Shown one piece after another: positions 9,706-18,479 of a DNA stretch of 64,000 bases. The DNA lies in assembly GCF_000497045.1 (NCBI RefSeq), contig NW_015961949.1:124001-188000 (forward strand), given 5' to 3'. The translations under genes and the position numbers were made by a program. The stretch's first letter is position 1; the number at the start of each line of letters is the position of its first letter. This stretch comes from Kalmanozyma brasiliensis GHG001 (taxonomy: Eukaryota > Basidiomycota > Ustilaginomycetes > Ustilaginales). The notes beneath the pieces are model-generated. The model ran no database searches and was not told the DNA's origin. It saw only the letters and a list, made by a program, of their open reading frames with translations.

Positions 9706-11151
9706 ATGAACTCTTCTAGCCTTGATGCTCGAGCCTGTCATCCCTGCTCCTCCACGTCTCGAAGCTTGGGTCGCGAAAGCACGAGATACATGGCAGCCAT
9801 GTCGTCCAGCAACGAGACCATCGACTTTATCGGCGAGCTCTCCTCCACTCGGCCCCACCCTCGATCGCTCCTAGCTCCTGCACCGTTCACAACCTCCTCC
9901 GGTCAAACGAAGGACCCGCTCCTGCACATCGCCGTAGCCCAGGTGTTACCTGACGAATCAGGCCTCCATCCGGAAGAGGGAGATGTAGGCCAGGCGGGAC
10001 TGGACAAGCTCGAGCAGTGGGCCAGCTGCGCCGCGCGCAAGGGGGCAGATGTCGTCGTCTTCCCCGAGTACTTTCTGAGCGGAGCGACGCATGATCTGTG
10101 GCGGCGGGTGAGGGAGGTGCAGCGCAGAGAGGCTGGCTCGGCGCAACAGCAGCAAACTGCGGAAGGCGGAAAGGGTAAGGGGAGCGGGTCGAACGAGGCA
10201 GAGGGAAACGAAAAGGCGTGGATCGAGATCATCATCCACGTTGCCCAAAAGTACGATATCGACATTGTGGCGGGTACAGTTGTCGAGCTGGGCACCCAAC
10301 CACACGCCAACATCCTCGCCGACCATCCCGTCTCCCAGTCCGAGCCGCAGGACAAATCCAAATTCAAGGATCATGATAAGATTCCTCATCGCAAGCCCAA
10401 GAAGCACGCTCCCACACAGGACGATGAGCACGAGGACGAACTCTTCAACACCTCTTACTACATTTCTCGTCACGGCCAAGTGCTTCATCGCTACACGAAG
10501 CAGAATTTGTGGCACCCCGAACGCGAGACCCTCCTCCATTCGCAACAGCACACCCACCCAGAACAGCATCACGGCCCATCGACTTTCATCATCGAGACCA
10601 AACGCGGTACAAGATTGCGCGCGGCTATGGCCATCTGTTGGGACCTCGCCTGGTACGAACGCTTTTATCAGATGATTTCGCCTCCATACGCCAAGGATCA
10701 GGTCTCGGATCTCGATGCGGAAGATCAGGCGCCGGGTCCGGATGTGATCTTTGCACCCACTTGCTGGTACGCTAGCGATGGCGGGGCGAAGGCGCTGCTG
10801 TGGAACGGGGTGGGGGAGGCGCTGATGTTGGACACGTTGTGCCTGAGTAGGGCGGTCGAGCTGGAAGTTGTGCTGATAATGTGTAATGTGTCAGGGCCGA
10901 GCATGGATGACAAGGTTATCGAAAAGCTGAGAGAGAGCCTCAGGAAGCAGCACGAAGACGGGGTTGCCGATGACGAGTTGGAAACGCCTCTGATCGGGCT
11001 GGGTAGAAGCAGAATCTGCGCACCGTTCTTGAACGTCGTGGCGGAAGTGCCGGATGAGAGGGAGGTCATGCTGCTCCAGTCGATCGATTTGAACGTCCTC
11101 AGGGACGCGAGGGAGATGTATAGGATGCGATACGATCATCTTCAGAGGTGA
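9706..11151 (+). CDS. Nitrilase-superfamily carbon-nitrogen hydrolase
   Basis: The 481-residue product shows the full Glu-Lys-Cys triad of the superfamily. The Glu is in VVVFPEYFLSG (about residue 121), the Lys in HRYTKQNLW (about 265) and the nucleophilic Cys in AMAICWDLAW (about 311). The core sheet strand LHIAVAQV begins near residue 73. Such enzymes hydrolyse nitriles or, more often, amides (omega-amidase, N-carbamoyl or N-terminal amidase branches); the substrate cannot be told from this sequence. An unusual low-complexity, Gln/Gly/Lys-rich insert sits between the Glu and Lys motifs (about residues 145-240). The start is uncertain: ATGs in frame at 9706, 9790 and 9799 all precede the domain, and the stretch before 9790 could be a short targeting leader. 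The 3' end converges on KEX1, with 87 bases between stop codons. Confidence 0.87.
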   Translation: MNSSSLDARACHPCSSTSRSLGRESTRYMAAMSSSNETIDFIGELSSTRPHPRSLLAPAPFTTSSGQTKDPLLHIAVAQVLPDESGLHPEEGDVGQAGLDKLEQWASCAARKGADVVVFPEYFLSGATHDLWRRVREVQRREAGSAQQQQTAEGGKGKGSGSNEAEGNEKAWIEIIIHVAQKYDIDIVAGTVVELGTQPHANILADHPVSQSEPQDKSKFKDHDKIPHRKPKKHAPTQDDEHEDELFNTSYYISRHGQVLHRYTKQNLWHPERETLLHSQQHTHPEQHHGPSTFIIETKRGTRLRAAMAICWDLAWYERFYQMISPPYAKDQVSDLDAEDQAPGPDVIFAPTCWYASDGGAKALLWNGVGEALMLDTLCLSRAVELEVVLIMCNVSGPSMDDKVIEKLRESLRKQHEDGVADDELETPLIGLGRSRICAPFLNVVAEVPDEREVMLLQSIDLNVLRDAREMYRMRYDHLQR

Positions 11152-11238
11152 TCAGCAATGCCAGTCCACGTTTTCGCGTCGATTGTCACAGCATATCGGA
11201 TGCATGAAAGAGTTGCATTGATGATCGAAGTCAAGACC

Positions 11239-13188
11239 TCAGCTGCGTGGACCGTCGACACGATTCCTATCCAGACTCGTCCCGATATCGCTGTGATCAT
11301 CGTCGCTGAACGCCCCATCTCCGACACCAAAGATCTCCTCGCCCTGCTCCTCCACGTCGTCCTCGTCTTCTGCGCGCTTCCCGCCCACGAGATGCTCCAA
11401 CTCGTGATCGTCGCCATTCCCGTTCGGCGTCGGACCCAACTGCGTTGTCGAGGCGAGACGCAATGCTCCACCTCTCCCGATGCGTCTCGAATCCAGCCTC
11501 CTTTGCTTCCTCGCGCGCAGCAGCAGCCACGTCCCCACGCCCACCGCCAGCACCAAGATCAACAGCGCGAAGGACCCCGCATCGTAGTACGCCCTCCATC
11601 GTGCTTCCTCTGCCACCTCGCCTTCTGTTTTCCCTGACCCGGGAATGACGCGGGATCCGTCCTTGCCGATTTCTGCCACTCCGCCGCCGCCGCCCGTGAT
11701 GAGTACGCGGTCCGGCTCGTTGCCCACGCGCGATGGGATGAGCGCATTAGGCCCGGCTACTTTCATGAAGTCGATTCCCATGAAGCGTACCATCATGTCG
11801 TGACTCTCGATGGGTTTGTCTACGCCGACCATGTGACTGGCGCCCTTGATTCCTACGTAGGTCAGATTCCTCGCTGTCCTCCATGAGCCCACAAGGCTGC
11901 CGTTGACGTACCAATCCTGCGCCTCTGCGTCGCCGAACCCTTTAATCCCACCCCATTCCAGGTTCTCCGCCGTGCGGCGGACACCGATGGCGTTGCAAAT
12001 CAGATCTTCTTCGCCGGCGAAGAGCAGCACCCGCACTCCTTGATCGATGAGCTCTGGTAGCAACGTCACTGACGCTGGCGAAGTCGTGTCCTTGCGCATC
12101 GCCGAGCCGACGTTCGCATTGCACTCGACCCACGCCTCGGGCTTGTGGTGCTCATCGACGTGCAGCGCGGTGCGCACGTCCGGTCGGCGCAGGTACTCGT
12201 ACATGGCCGGCAACGTCGTTGGCCAGTTCATGCCGCATGCTGGCGCAGAGTCCGTGAGACGCAGATCGTAAATGTTGATGCACGTGAAACCGGATGCGCC
12301 CGGCTGCTTGGTGGTCGTGCTCGCAACGATGGTCTGGAGGATCTCGTCGCATTTGCCAATATCGCGCGAGGAGGTTCGATCGAGCTCCTTGTGGCACTCC
12401 TCGACGATGCGCGCGACCGTCTGATATTTGTCCGATGACTTGGTCCAGATCTTCTTCTCGATCATAAGCTCGAGTTCGGTGCCGTACTGACTTTTGGGGT
12501 CGATAAAGCCGTTTCCGATGGCGATGCCTTGGAGCGACACGGGGGGTTTGGGTGACTTGAGGATGGCTTTCGCGGTATAAGGGATGTATTGACCTGCAAA
12601 GCTCTCTCCGGCCAAGAAGACATCGACACCGCTGCCTTGGGTGCCATATTGAAGCTCGACATCCCGTGCATATTCGGGGAACACCTTGATGAACTGCTCC
12701 AAAAAGTGAACCACTTCGTCGGCGGCTTGTGGCAAGGTTGTGGTGTAGGCGTTGGTGTTGACATAGCTGAAGCCAGTACCGACGGGCTGGTCGAGGAAGA
12801 GAATGTCGGCATACTCGTTCCAGCTCGCGCCATCTTTGACCCACACCAGACCGCCCTTGCCGTCCATCCTCCAAGCTCCAACTTCCATCATGGCACCATC
12901 GAACGACGAGCAGCCAGGTCCGCCGTTGAACCACACGATGAGCTTTCGCTTTGCAGGCACATGACGCGCTCTTAGCAGCAGAAAGAAGAGGTGCGCATTG
13001 TCCTTATTGCCGCCCTCGTCGTCGGGTCGAGCTGGCAGGTAGCCTGCGGACATCTGCAGCGGATGTGCAAGTGCAGACGAGGACGACTCGGCATGGAGGT
13101 CGGGCAGGCCAGGGACGTGGAAGGAAGAGGCGGGTGGTATTGGCACGCCGCGCCGCAGCAGCACCTGTCGAGGGTCTACGAGCCGCAT
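11239..13188 (-). CDS. KEX1: Kex1-type serine carboxypeptidase (pheromone/prohormone processing), 5' end probably incomplete
   Basis: The 649-residue frame has the S10 carboxypeptidase signature. It shows [10 protein letters not shown] (oxyanion region, residues 86-95), GESFAGQY with catalytic Ser196, Asp395 in [12 protein letters not shown] and His452 in GASHMV. A single transmembrane helix lies near residues 538-557, followed by a basic stop-transfer and an acidic cytosolic tail. This is the layout of Kex1, a trans-Golgi enzyme that trims C-terminal Lys/Arg from peptides cut by Kex2. Family members begin with a signal peptide, but this frame starts [15 protein letters not shown] and reaches the mature domain within about 25 residues. 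The frame stays open upstream to a TAA near 13306 without another ATG, so a 5' exon encoding the signal peptide is probably missed. A tail-only difference from Kex1 (such as a vacuolar CPY) is unlikely given the TM segment. Confidence 0.88.
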   Translation of the reverse strand: MRLVDPRQVLLRRGVPIPPASSFHVPGLPDLHAESSSSALAHPLQMSAGYLPARPDDEGGNKDNAHLFFLLLRARHVPAKRKLIVWFNGGPGCSSFDGAMMEVGAWRMDGKGGLVWVKDGASWNEYADILFLDQPVGTGFSYVNTNAYTTTLPQAADEVVHFLEQFIKVFPEYARDVELQYGTQGSGVDVFLAGESFAGQYIPYTAKAILKSPKPPVSLQGIAIGNGFIDPKSQYGTELELMIEKKIWTKSSDKYQTVARIVEECHKELDRTSSRDIGKCDEILQTIVASTTTKQPGASGFTCINIYDLRLTDSAPACGMNWPTTLPAMYEYLRRPDVRTALHVDEHHKPEAWVECNANVGSAMRKDTTSPASVTLLPELIDQGVRVLLFAGEEDLICNAIGVRRTAENLEWGGIKGFGDAEAQDWYVNGSLVGSWRTARNLTYVGIKGASHMVGVDKPIESHDMMVRFMGIDFMKVAGPNALIPSRVGNEPDRVLITGGGGGVAEIGKDGSRVIPGSGKTEGEVAEEARWRAYYDAGSFALLILVLAVGVGTWLLLRARKQRRLDSRRIGRGGALRLASTTQLGPTPNGNGDDHELEHLVGGKRAEDEDDVEEQGEEIFGVGDGAFSDDDHSDIGTSLDRNRVDGPRS

Positions 13189-13688
13189 GGTTGCGTTATG
13201 CTCGAGGCTGTGGGGGGCGATGTGTCGTAGGAAGAATGGATGCCAGGGTTTCTGATGCTGGTTCGTACGATCTTGGCGGCAGGGAGGTGATGGGGGTCGG
13301 AGACGTTAGGTTCGACGCAGCTTTCTGCGTGGTGTGCGATTGAGAAGGGTGGATGCTGTGAGTAGTTTGGAAGGAAGCGTGTGACTGTCAAAGGAAGCGC
13401 CTCCTGACATGCAAGCAATGCTTTTGGCTATGCTTCCAACGTGACAGCCGACAATCTTCGCAGCGCTGTCCCGTGCAGCTCGGCACCCTCTCTCCGCGGT
13501 CGGGCGCGCTTCGGAATATATCGAAGTTGTTAGGTTGCTGCCCAGCGGCTCAGGGTCCAATCCGCAGCCAACAATGCCGCGGACGGCTTTGCTCTTGCAT
13601 TCCATCGTCACAGTCCAACACCTCTAGCAACGATAGCGCGTGCTTCTGCAAGAGGAATGCGCTGCTGCACTGTATCATCGCCGTCACG
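13189..13688. other. Divergent intergenic region
   Basis: This lies upstream of KEX1 (-) and the Myb gene (+). It probably contains an unannotated first exon of KEX1 carrying the signal peptide. An open frame continues into the Myb gene from 13473, but it has no ATG before 13689 and reads as untranslated leader. Confidence 0.5.
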
Positions 13689-15812
13689 ATGGACGGTCGC
13701 GTGACCGATCCGAACTCTGACTCGGACCCACAAGCTGTGTTGCGTCAACTCATCAGGCAAGCTGAAGTCAATGCACCTGCGGCCACCGTCCCACCGACGC
13801 AGACTGCCGATGAAGATCACGACTCGGTCTCCAGCGACGGTGGCGACGACAGCGTCTCGATCAGCTCTCACTCGAGCGCAGATGACACTGATTCCGCGGA
13901 GCAAGTCGATGAGCAAGAAGACGCCTCCTCTCCGCCGTCAACGTCAATGCACGGCAGTACGCAACTGCTCTCCGATGAACAGCTCTCTGCCACGCTAGCA
14001 TCCATCGCAGCGGACCGACAGGAGCTCACGACACTTTTACAGCACAAGAGATACCTCTTTAATGCTCAGAAGCGCAATGTCAAGCATCAGCGCTCGCTGC
14101 AGAAGGCGCTCGATTTCCTCACCAAGACACGCGAAGAGCTTAAGTCTACCCTTCGCTCGCTCGATGTAGCCGACGTGGTCGATGCAGAGGACTTGTCGCT
14201 CGAGGTGATTCGCAGTCACAAGCTGGCCGAGGATGCAGCTGCTACTTGTCCGTTCTCAGCGTCCATGGTGCAGCAGATTCCGCTGCTGCGACTGCAGTCG
14301 ATCGAACGGGCCGAGTACGACAATGCCCTGGGGGTCCGAATGTGGCTCGAGTCTGAGGATCAGCAGCTGCGTACGGCTGTCAAGGGCGCGGCGATGAAAG
14401 CACGCACAATGCAGCTGAGTATGGATCCTGCTTTTCATGGAGATGCGCTTGCCGAAGCTGCAAACATGGACGAGGAGACGGCGCTTCGACTCGCTGAAGA
14501 GTTGGATGCGCAGATAGATCAGCCTTCAACGTCCTTTCAAGGCAGACTTGCAAGCACGGGATTGGACTGGGCAACAATCGCAGCTCGCATGCCAACTCGA
14601 AGCATGGAAGAGGTCAAGACACGCTGGTATGGACTGCTTCGGCCTAGCGTCAACACTAAGCCTTGGAGTGATCAAGAGGTCGATGACTTGATCCGCTTGG
14701 CTACGCCGTACCTATCAACTCATCTCCCTCGACCGCAGACGGAGCAGGTTCAAGAGCCCACGTCACCTTCGATACCAGCCTCATCTGCGTCTTCATCTCG
14801 AGCTTCCGTCCCGTGGCAAAGTATCGCTCGAGAGCTCGGCACCGGCCGCACCGCACACGCATGCTTTGTCGCCTTCTGCAGCGCACTTGTACAACGCGAT
14901 CAGCCCGATCTGACGCCAGCCGAAGACGACAACATCAAGGAGCTCTTTTCACTCTTCCGCGGAGCATGGCGGTTCATGACGTTGCACGCTTCTGCCAGTC
15001 CGAACGTCTCTCTATCCGCGCTTCTTCCTGCATCATCCGGCAAGGAAGCGTCGTCGAACGACCGACCACCCACGCTGCTAGGCAAAGTCGCCCGCGATCC
15101 ACAGGTCGTCTACCGTCGCTTCCGCAACACCCTCGACCCAGCATTGGCCACCGGCTCCTGGTCCCTTCGAGAAGACACCTCGCTTATCAACGCAGTCCGC
15201 CTAGTGGGGCAAGACAATTGGGCCGCAGTAGCAGCTCGGATGGCCGGTCGAAACTCGACGCAATGCCGCGAGCGCTGGGCTCGGCGCCTGAAACAGGTCG
15301 TTGCCGAAGCTGACCCCGCCGACAGCCAAGGAGAGTTGGGTGAGGAGCAGGTTGCGGAGCTGATGGATAGGAAGAAGACGCTCGTCTGGACGAAGGAGAT
15401 GAATGATACACTGTTGTCTTACCTGGACGACGAGCTGAAGGCGAGAGATGGCAGGACGTTTGTCAGCATCGCCAAGAAGGTTTCGGAGCAGACGGGGATG
15501 GCACTCTCGGACAAGAGCATACGTGATCATGTGTTCACACTGCGCCGCGCAAGAGCGCGTCTTGCCCAGGCTGGTGGGCCGAGCGGAGACAAAGACAAGG
15601 GTAAGAGCAAGGAGTTGCATGAAGAAGGCACCGGAGACGATGCGAAGCAGCCAGCGAGCATCGAATCGGTGCCCAGCACGACATCAGCAAGTCCTTCCCA
15701 GATTCTACAAGCACCGACAACCAGCTCAGAAGAGTTGACGGCTTCTTTGTCGACGCCAAAAGCTCGTCCACGAACCGCCATCGTCCCCGGCGCCAAGCGT
15801 CGCAAGCTTTGA
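13689..15812 (+). CDS. Multi-Myb/SANT DNA-binding protein, SNAPc subunit 4-like
   Basis: From the ATG at 13689 the product is 707 residues. An acidic, Ser-rich N-terminus is followed by a coiled region and then a row of Myb/SANT-like units: DWATIAARMPTRSMEEVKTRWY (about 289-310), PWQSIARELGTGRT (about 372-386), a clear repeat WSLREDTSLINAVRLVGQDNW...RNSTQCRERWARRL (about 492-536) and a weaker one starting WTKEMNDTLLSYLDDE (about 565). The repeat order, with a partial repeat leading straight into 'NTLDPALATGSW', recalls SNAPC4, the Myb subunit of the snRNA promoter-binding SNAPc complex. The C-terminus is basic (GAKRRKL), fitting nuclear import. Role in snRNA transcription is inferred; a Reb1/Bas1-like regulator is the alternative. 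No in-frame ATG exists upstream of 13689. Confidence 0.72.
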   Translation: MDGRVTDPNSDSDPQAVLRQLIRQAEVNAPAATVPPTQTADEDHDSVSSDGGDDSVSISSHSSADDTDSAEQVDEQEDASSPPSTSMHGSTQLLSDEQLSATLASIAADRQELTTLLQHKRYLFNAQKRNVKHQRSLQKALDFLTKTREELKSTLRSLDVADVVDAEDLSLEVIRSHKLAEDAAATCPFSASMVQQIPLLRLQSIERAEYDNALGVRMWLESEDQQLRTAVKGAAMKARTMQLSMDPAFHGDALAEAANMDEETALRLAEELDAQIDQPSTSFQGRLASTGLDWATIAARMPTRSMEEVKTRWYGLLRPSVNTKPWSDQEVDDLIRLATPYLSTHLPRPQTEQVQEPTSPSIPASSASSSRASVPWQSIARELGTGRTAHACFVAFCSALVQRDQPDLTPAEDDNIKELFSLFRGAWRFMTLHASASPNVSLSALLPASSGKEASSNDRPPTLLGKVARDPQVVYRRFRNTLDPALATGSWSLREDTSLINAVRLVGQDNWAAVAARMAGRNSTQCRERWARRLKQVVAEADPADSQGELGEEQVAELMDRKKTLVWTKEMNDTLLSYLDDELKARDGRTFVSIAKKVSEQTGMALSDKSIRDHVFTLRRARARLAQAGGPSGDKDKGKSKELHEEGTGDDAKQPASIESVPSTTSASPSQILQAPTTSSEELTASLSTPKARPRTAIVPGAKRRKL

Positions 15813-16101
15813 TGCTGGCCACATATATACCGAAGTCGTCCCGATCCCTCACTGTATTCTATGCATTTTGCTTTCCCGATGAAATTTCGATCCCAATTTA
15901 GGTCGACATCACGTGAATGTGCCTTGCTGAGATTGGACTTTTTCTCGTCTTGTCGACTTCTTCTCACCACCCTCCTCATTCACCGCTCGCGATCATCACC
16001 TCATCGTCACCAACTCGACTCGTTGCATCACTTCGCATCACGACAACAGGATCGATCGCACGCACGCCATCGAACATCGTCACACTGTACTATCGCACAC
16101 A

Positions 16102-16950
16102 ATGGCATCTCTCCTCCGAGCCGTAACACGCACGGCCGTCTCGGCGCAGCCCTCCATCGCAGGCCCATCCAAGCTCGCCGCCTTCTGCACGACACCGCTG
16201 CGCCGGATCGCGGACAACAAGAACGACGCTGCTCCCGCACGGGCTCACCGCGCTGGTTCGTCCGCCGGCCCGTCTTCCGTCGCCTCTCCTATCGACTCAG
16301 ACTCGGTCGGTGTGACCACTGGACCGGGTAAGACGCAGCGCGATGCGATCGACTCTGCTATGGGGGTGCTCGACAACCTCGCTCGAGACGTTGCCGGTTC
16401 TCCCACTTCCACTTCCAACACTTTCGAACTGCCCGACACGCCGGAACGACCCATCTCGACGCCGTCCCAGGGTCTCACGCCGGTCCATGTCGCTTCTGGA
16501 CCATTGTATTCGCCCACCACCCTCCCTCCGAAAGCCGACCCCACGTTGGAATTTTTGACCAACCTCCTCATGAAAGACGGCAAAAAGGCGCAAGCACAAC
16601 GATTCACCACCCGCACCCTGGCGCTCATCTCCACGTTGACGAACAGTAACCCCCTCCCGCTGATTCACGATGCCATCACGCGCACGGCGCCCCTGGTCAA
16701 ACTCCAGTCGCGCAAACAGGGCGGTAAAAGTCTTCAAGTACCAGTGGCGTTGACCAAACGGCAGTCGGAGCGCAAAGCGTTGACATGGATCATCGAGGCC
16801 TCCAAAAAGCGATCCGATCGGGAGTTGGAGAGGAGGTTGGCAAGCGAGTTTTTGGCCGTGGTCGAAGGGACCAGCAGCGCAATTCAGAAGAAGGAGGAGC
16901 AGCACAGGATTGCGACGGTTAACAGGGCTAATGCAAGTGTTAGGATCTAG
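16102..16950 (+). CDS. RSM7: Mitochondrial ribosomal protein uS7m
   Basis: The 282-residue product has an N-terminal half rich in Arg/Ser/Ala, as in a mitochondrial presequence plus linker (MASLLRAVTRTAVSAQPS). The uS7 domain starts near residue 148: LEFLTNLLMKDGKKAQAQRF, then ITRTAPLVKLQSRKQGGKSLQVPVAL, RKALTWIIEASK and a C-terminal helix with QKKEEQHRIATVNRANASVRI. These match the uS7 fold that binds the 3' domain of small-subunit rRNA at the head of the ribosome. The presequence and the long fungal extension indicate the mitochondrial rather than cytosolic form. A single exon; it converges on the SUR7-like gene with 217 bases between stops. Confidence 0.88.
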   Translation: MASLLRAVTRTAVSAQPSIAGPSKLAAFCTTPLRRIADNKNDAAPARAHRAGSSAGPSSVASPIDSDSVGVTTGPGKTQRDAIDSAMGVLDNLARDVAGSPTSTSNTFELPDTPERPISTPSQGLTPVHVASGPLYSPTTLPPKADPTLEFLTNLLMKDGKKAQAQRFTTRTLALISTLTNSNPLPLIHDAITRTAPLVKLQSRKQGGKSLQVPVALTKRQSERKALTWIIEASKKRSDRELERRLASEFLAVVEGTSSAIQKKEEQHRIATVNRANASVRI

Positions 16951-17167
16951 TGCGGAGGATGGGAATGCCAGCCTTTTTCTACGTCAGGGCGAGCTCTTGT
17001 GTTTGGTAGTGTTGCTCAAGTCAGTCGAGCGAAAGAGACCCGCAATGGGATGTGTGCGCAGGCAATCTGCAAGGCATCACACGTGGCGCAGTGGAAGAGG
17101 AATGACTGTGTTCAATGGAAGCGACTGTGCAGGACTTCTCCCTCGGGGAGGCTGATATATACACAGC

Positions 17168-17974
17168 TCAGGTGGCCTTACTCTCCTCGTAAGCATCCAA
17201 GACCTTCTGTTGGCTCCCCGGCTCAGCACTTGCACCCCTCTTTTTCATCCTAAACCTCTCCCCCCACCCGCGTTTGGCACCGTCATTGGCCTCCTCCCAC
17301 TCGTAGCCGTTGGTGACGACGTTGTCGAGCTTCTCGCTCCTCCAGTTCAACCAGTTGAGGACGGTAGCGAGTACCGCGACAGGAATGGCGATGAGGGCCA
17401 TGTAGAATGCGGGGCCGGGCATGGTTTTCGGGCTGCTGATCTTCTTGAGTTGAGTTTGGACGTAGGCGAGGAGGGCGATGTCGATGGCGAAGGCGATGAG
17501 AGCCAGCAGTGCTGCGATGGCGTTGACGGCCATAGCTGCGAGACGAATGGTTTGTTTGGGGATGGCGGTGAGGACGAGTCCAGCTAGAGCCGCGACAAAA
17601 GCGACGACATGGACGGCCAGACCGCGCGTCCAGGAGCTGCCAATCGTAACAAACGCCTGCGCCTCCGTGTTGGACTGCGCCGGATTGCTACCGAGCTTGA
17701 CACTATAGCCGTGAGAGTGCTTGAAACAGCCGATAGAGTCAGTGCCGTTGAGCGTGGTACAGTACCCCCACGTACCGAAACGAATCGATCCCACCGGTCG
17801 GTTGGCGTTGCTACCGGGCGAAAGGTCGACCGTGCCATTGAGGTTGTTGGAACGCACAAAGTCGAACGGCGTAGCGTCGGATAGCGTGGTGGGCGTCGAG
17901 ATGGTGATGAGCACCAGCAGGATCATCGAGATGAACGACACGGCGATCGCTGGGAAGTAGTACCTTCGCGTCAT
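17168..17974 (-). CDS. SUR7/PalI-family four-transmembrane plasma membrane protein
   Basis: The 268-residue product has four hydrophobic helices at about 7-26, 118-138, 143-171 and 188-209. A large first extracellular loop contains the claudin/SUR7-like motif FGTWGYC (residues 67-72), a second Cys pair (GCFKH) and several N-glycosylation sequons (NGT). The C-terminal tail is charged and cytosolic. This is the layout of the SUR7/Rim9/PalI family: eisosome (MCC) proteins in yeast or the pH-sensing co-receptor Rim9/PalI. The short tail and loop pattern do not decide between these branches. The start at 17974 places helix 1 seven residues in, typical for the family. Confidence 0.82.
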   Translation of the reverse strand: MTRRYYFPAIAVSFISMILLVLITISTPTTLSDATPFDFVRSNNLNGTVDLSPGSNANRPVGSIRFGTWGYCTTLNGTDSIGCFKHSHGYSVKLGSNPAQSNTEAQAFVTIGSSWTRGLAVHVVAFVAALAGLVLTAIPKQTIRLAAMAVNAIAALLALIAFAIDIALLAYVQTQLKKISSPKTMPGPAFYMALIAIPVAVLATVLNWLNWRSEKLDNVVTNGYEWEEANDGAKRGWGERFRMKKRGASAEPGSQQKVLDAYEESKAT

Positions 17975-18479
17975 GTTGGGCTAAAACGAGTGGTGATGAT
18001 GGTAGTAGCAGTGTACAATCGAACAGGCATGGATGCGAGCCAAAACACATCCCCCTCGACCGCCCCACTCCTCCCACCACCACCTCTCGCCCAGCCTTGC
18101 CACACCCAAAAGAGAGCCCCTACTGCAATCGGAGCTGCAAAACACTCCAAAAACAAAAACACGCCTAAAAAGCGTATCTTTCAACTCCTCAGCCCCCCCT
18201 TAAGCGAGAAGCACGGGAAAATCACTTTTCTCTTGCCGAACGTGCATCGTTGCTCCTCTTGGCTGTTCCAGAAAGAACAAAAAAGCAACAGTGGGCTCGG
18301 ATGCAACGAGAGGAGGGTCCCGCTGCACACCCTCTGTCAAACTTGTCTTCCATCGGGGCCCGCACGGATCGGGTCACACCCATTGCTTCTGACGAGCTTC
18401 TCATCCACCGTCAAACGTCACACAGTCCCATATCAACGTATCGATTGATGTATTATAAAAGCAAGTGGGCAGGAAAAGG
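17975..18479. other. Intergenic region
   Basis: This lies upstream of the SUR7-like gene (-) and downstream of GPI13 (-). It is pyrimidine-rich on the plus strand near 18050-18100 and A-rich near 18140-18170. No convincing ORF or RNA gene. Confidence 0.55.

Noticed and set aside
13473..13688. N-terminal extension of the Myb gene
   Set aside because: It begins with GTG and has no ATG before 13689; a fungal start needs ATG, so this is read as leader.
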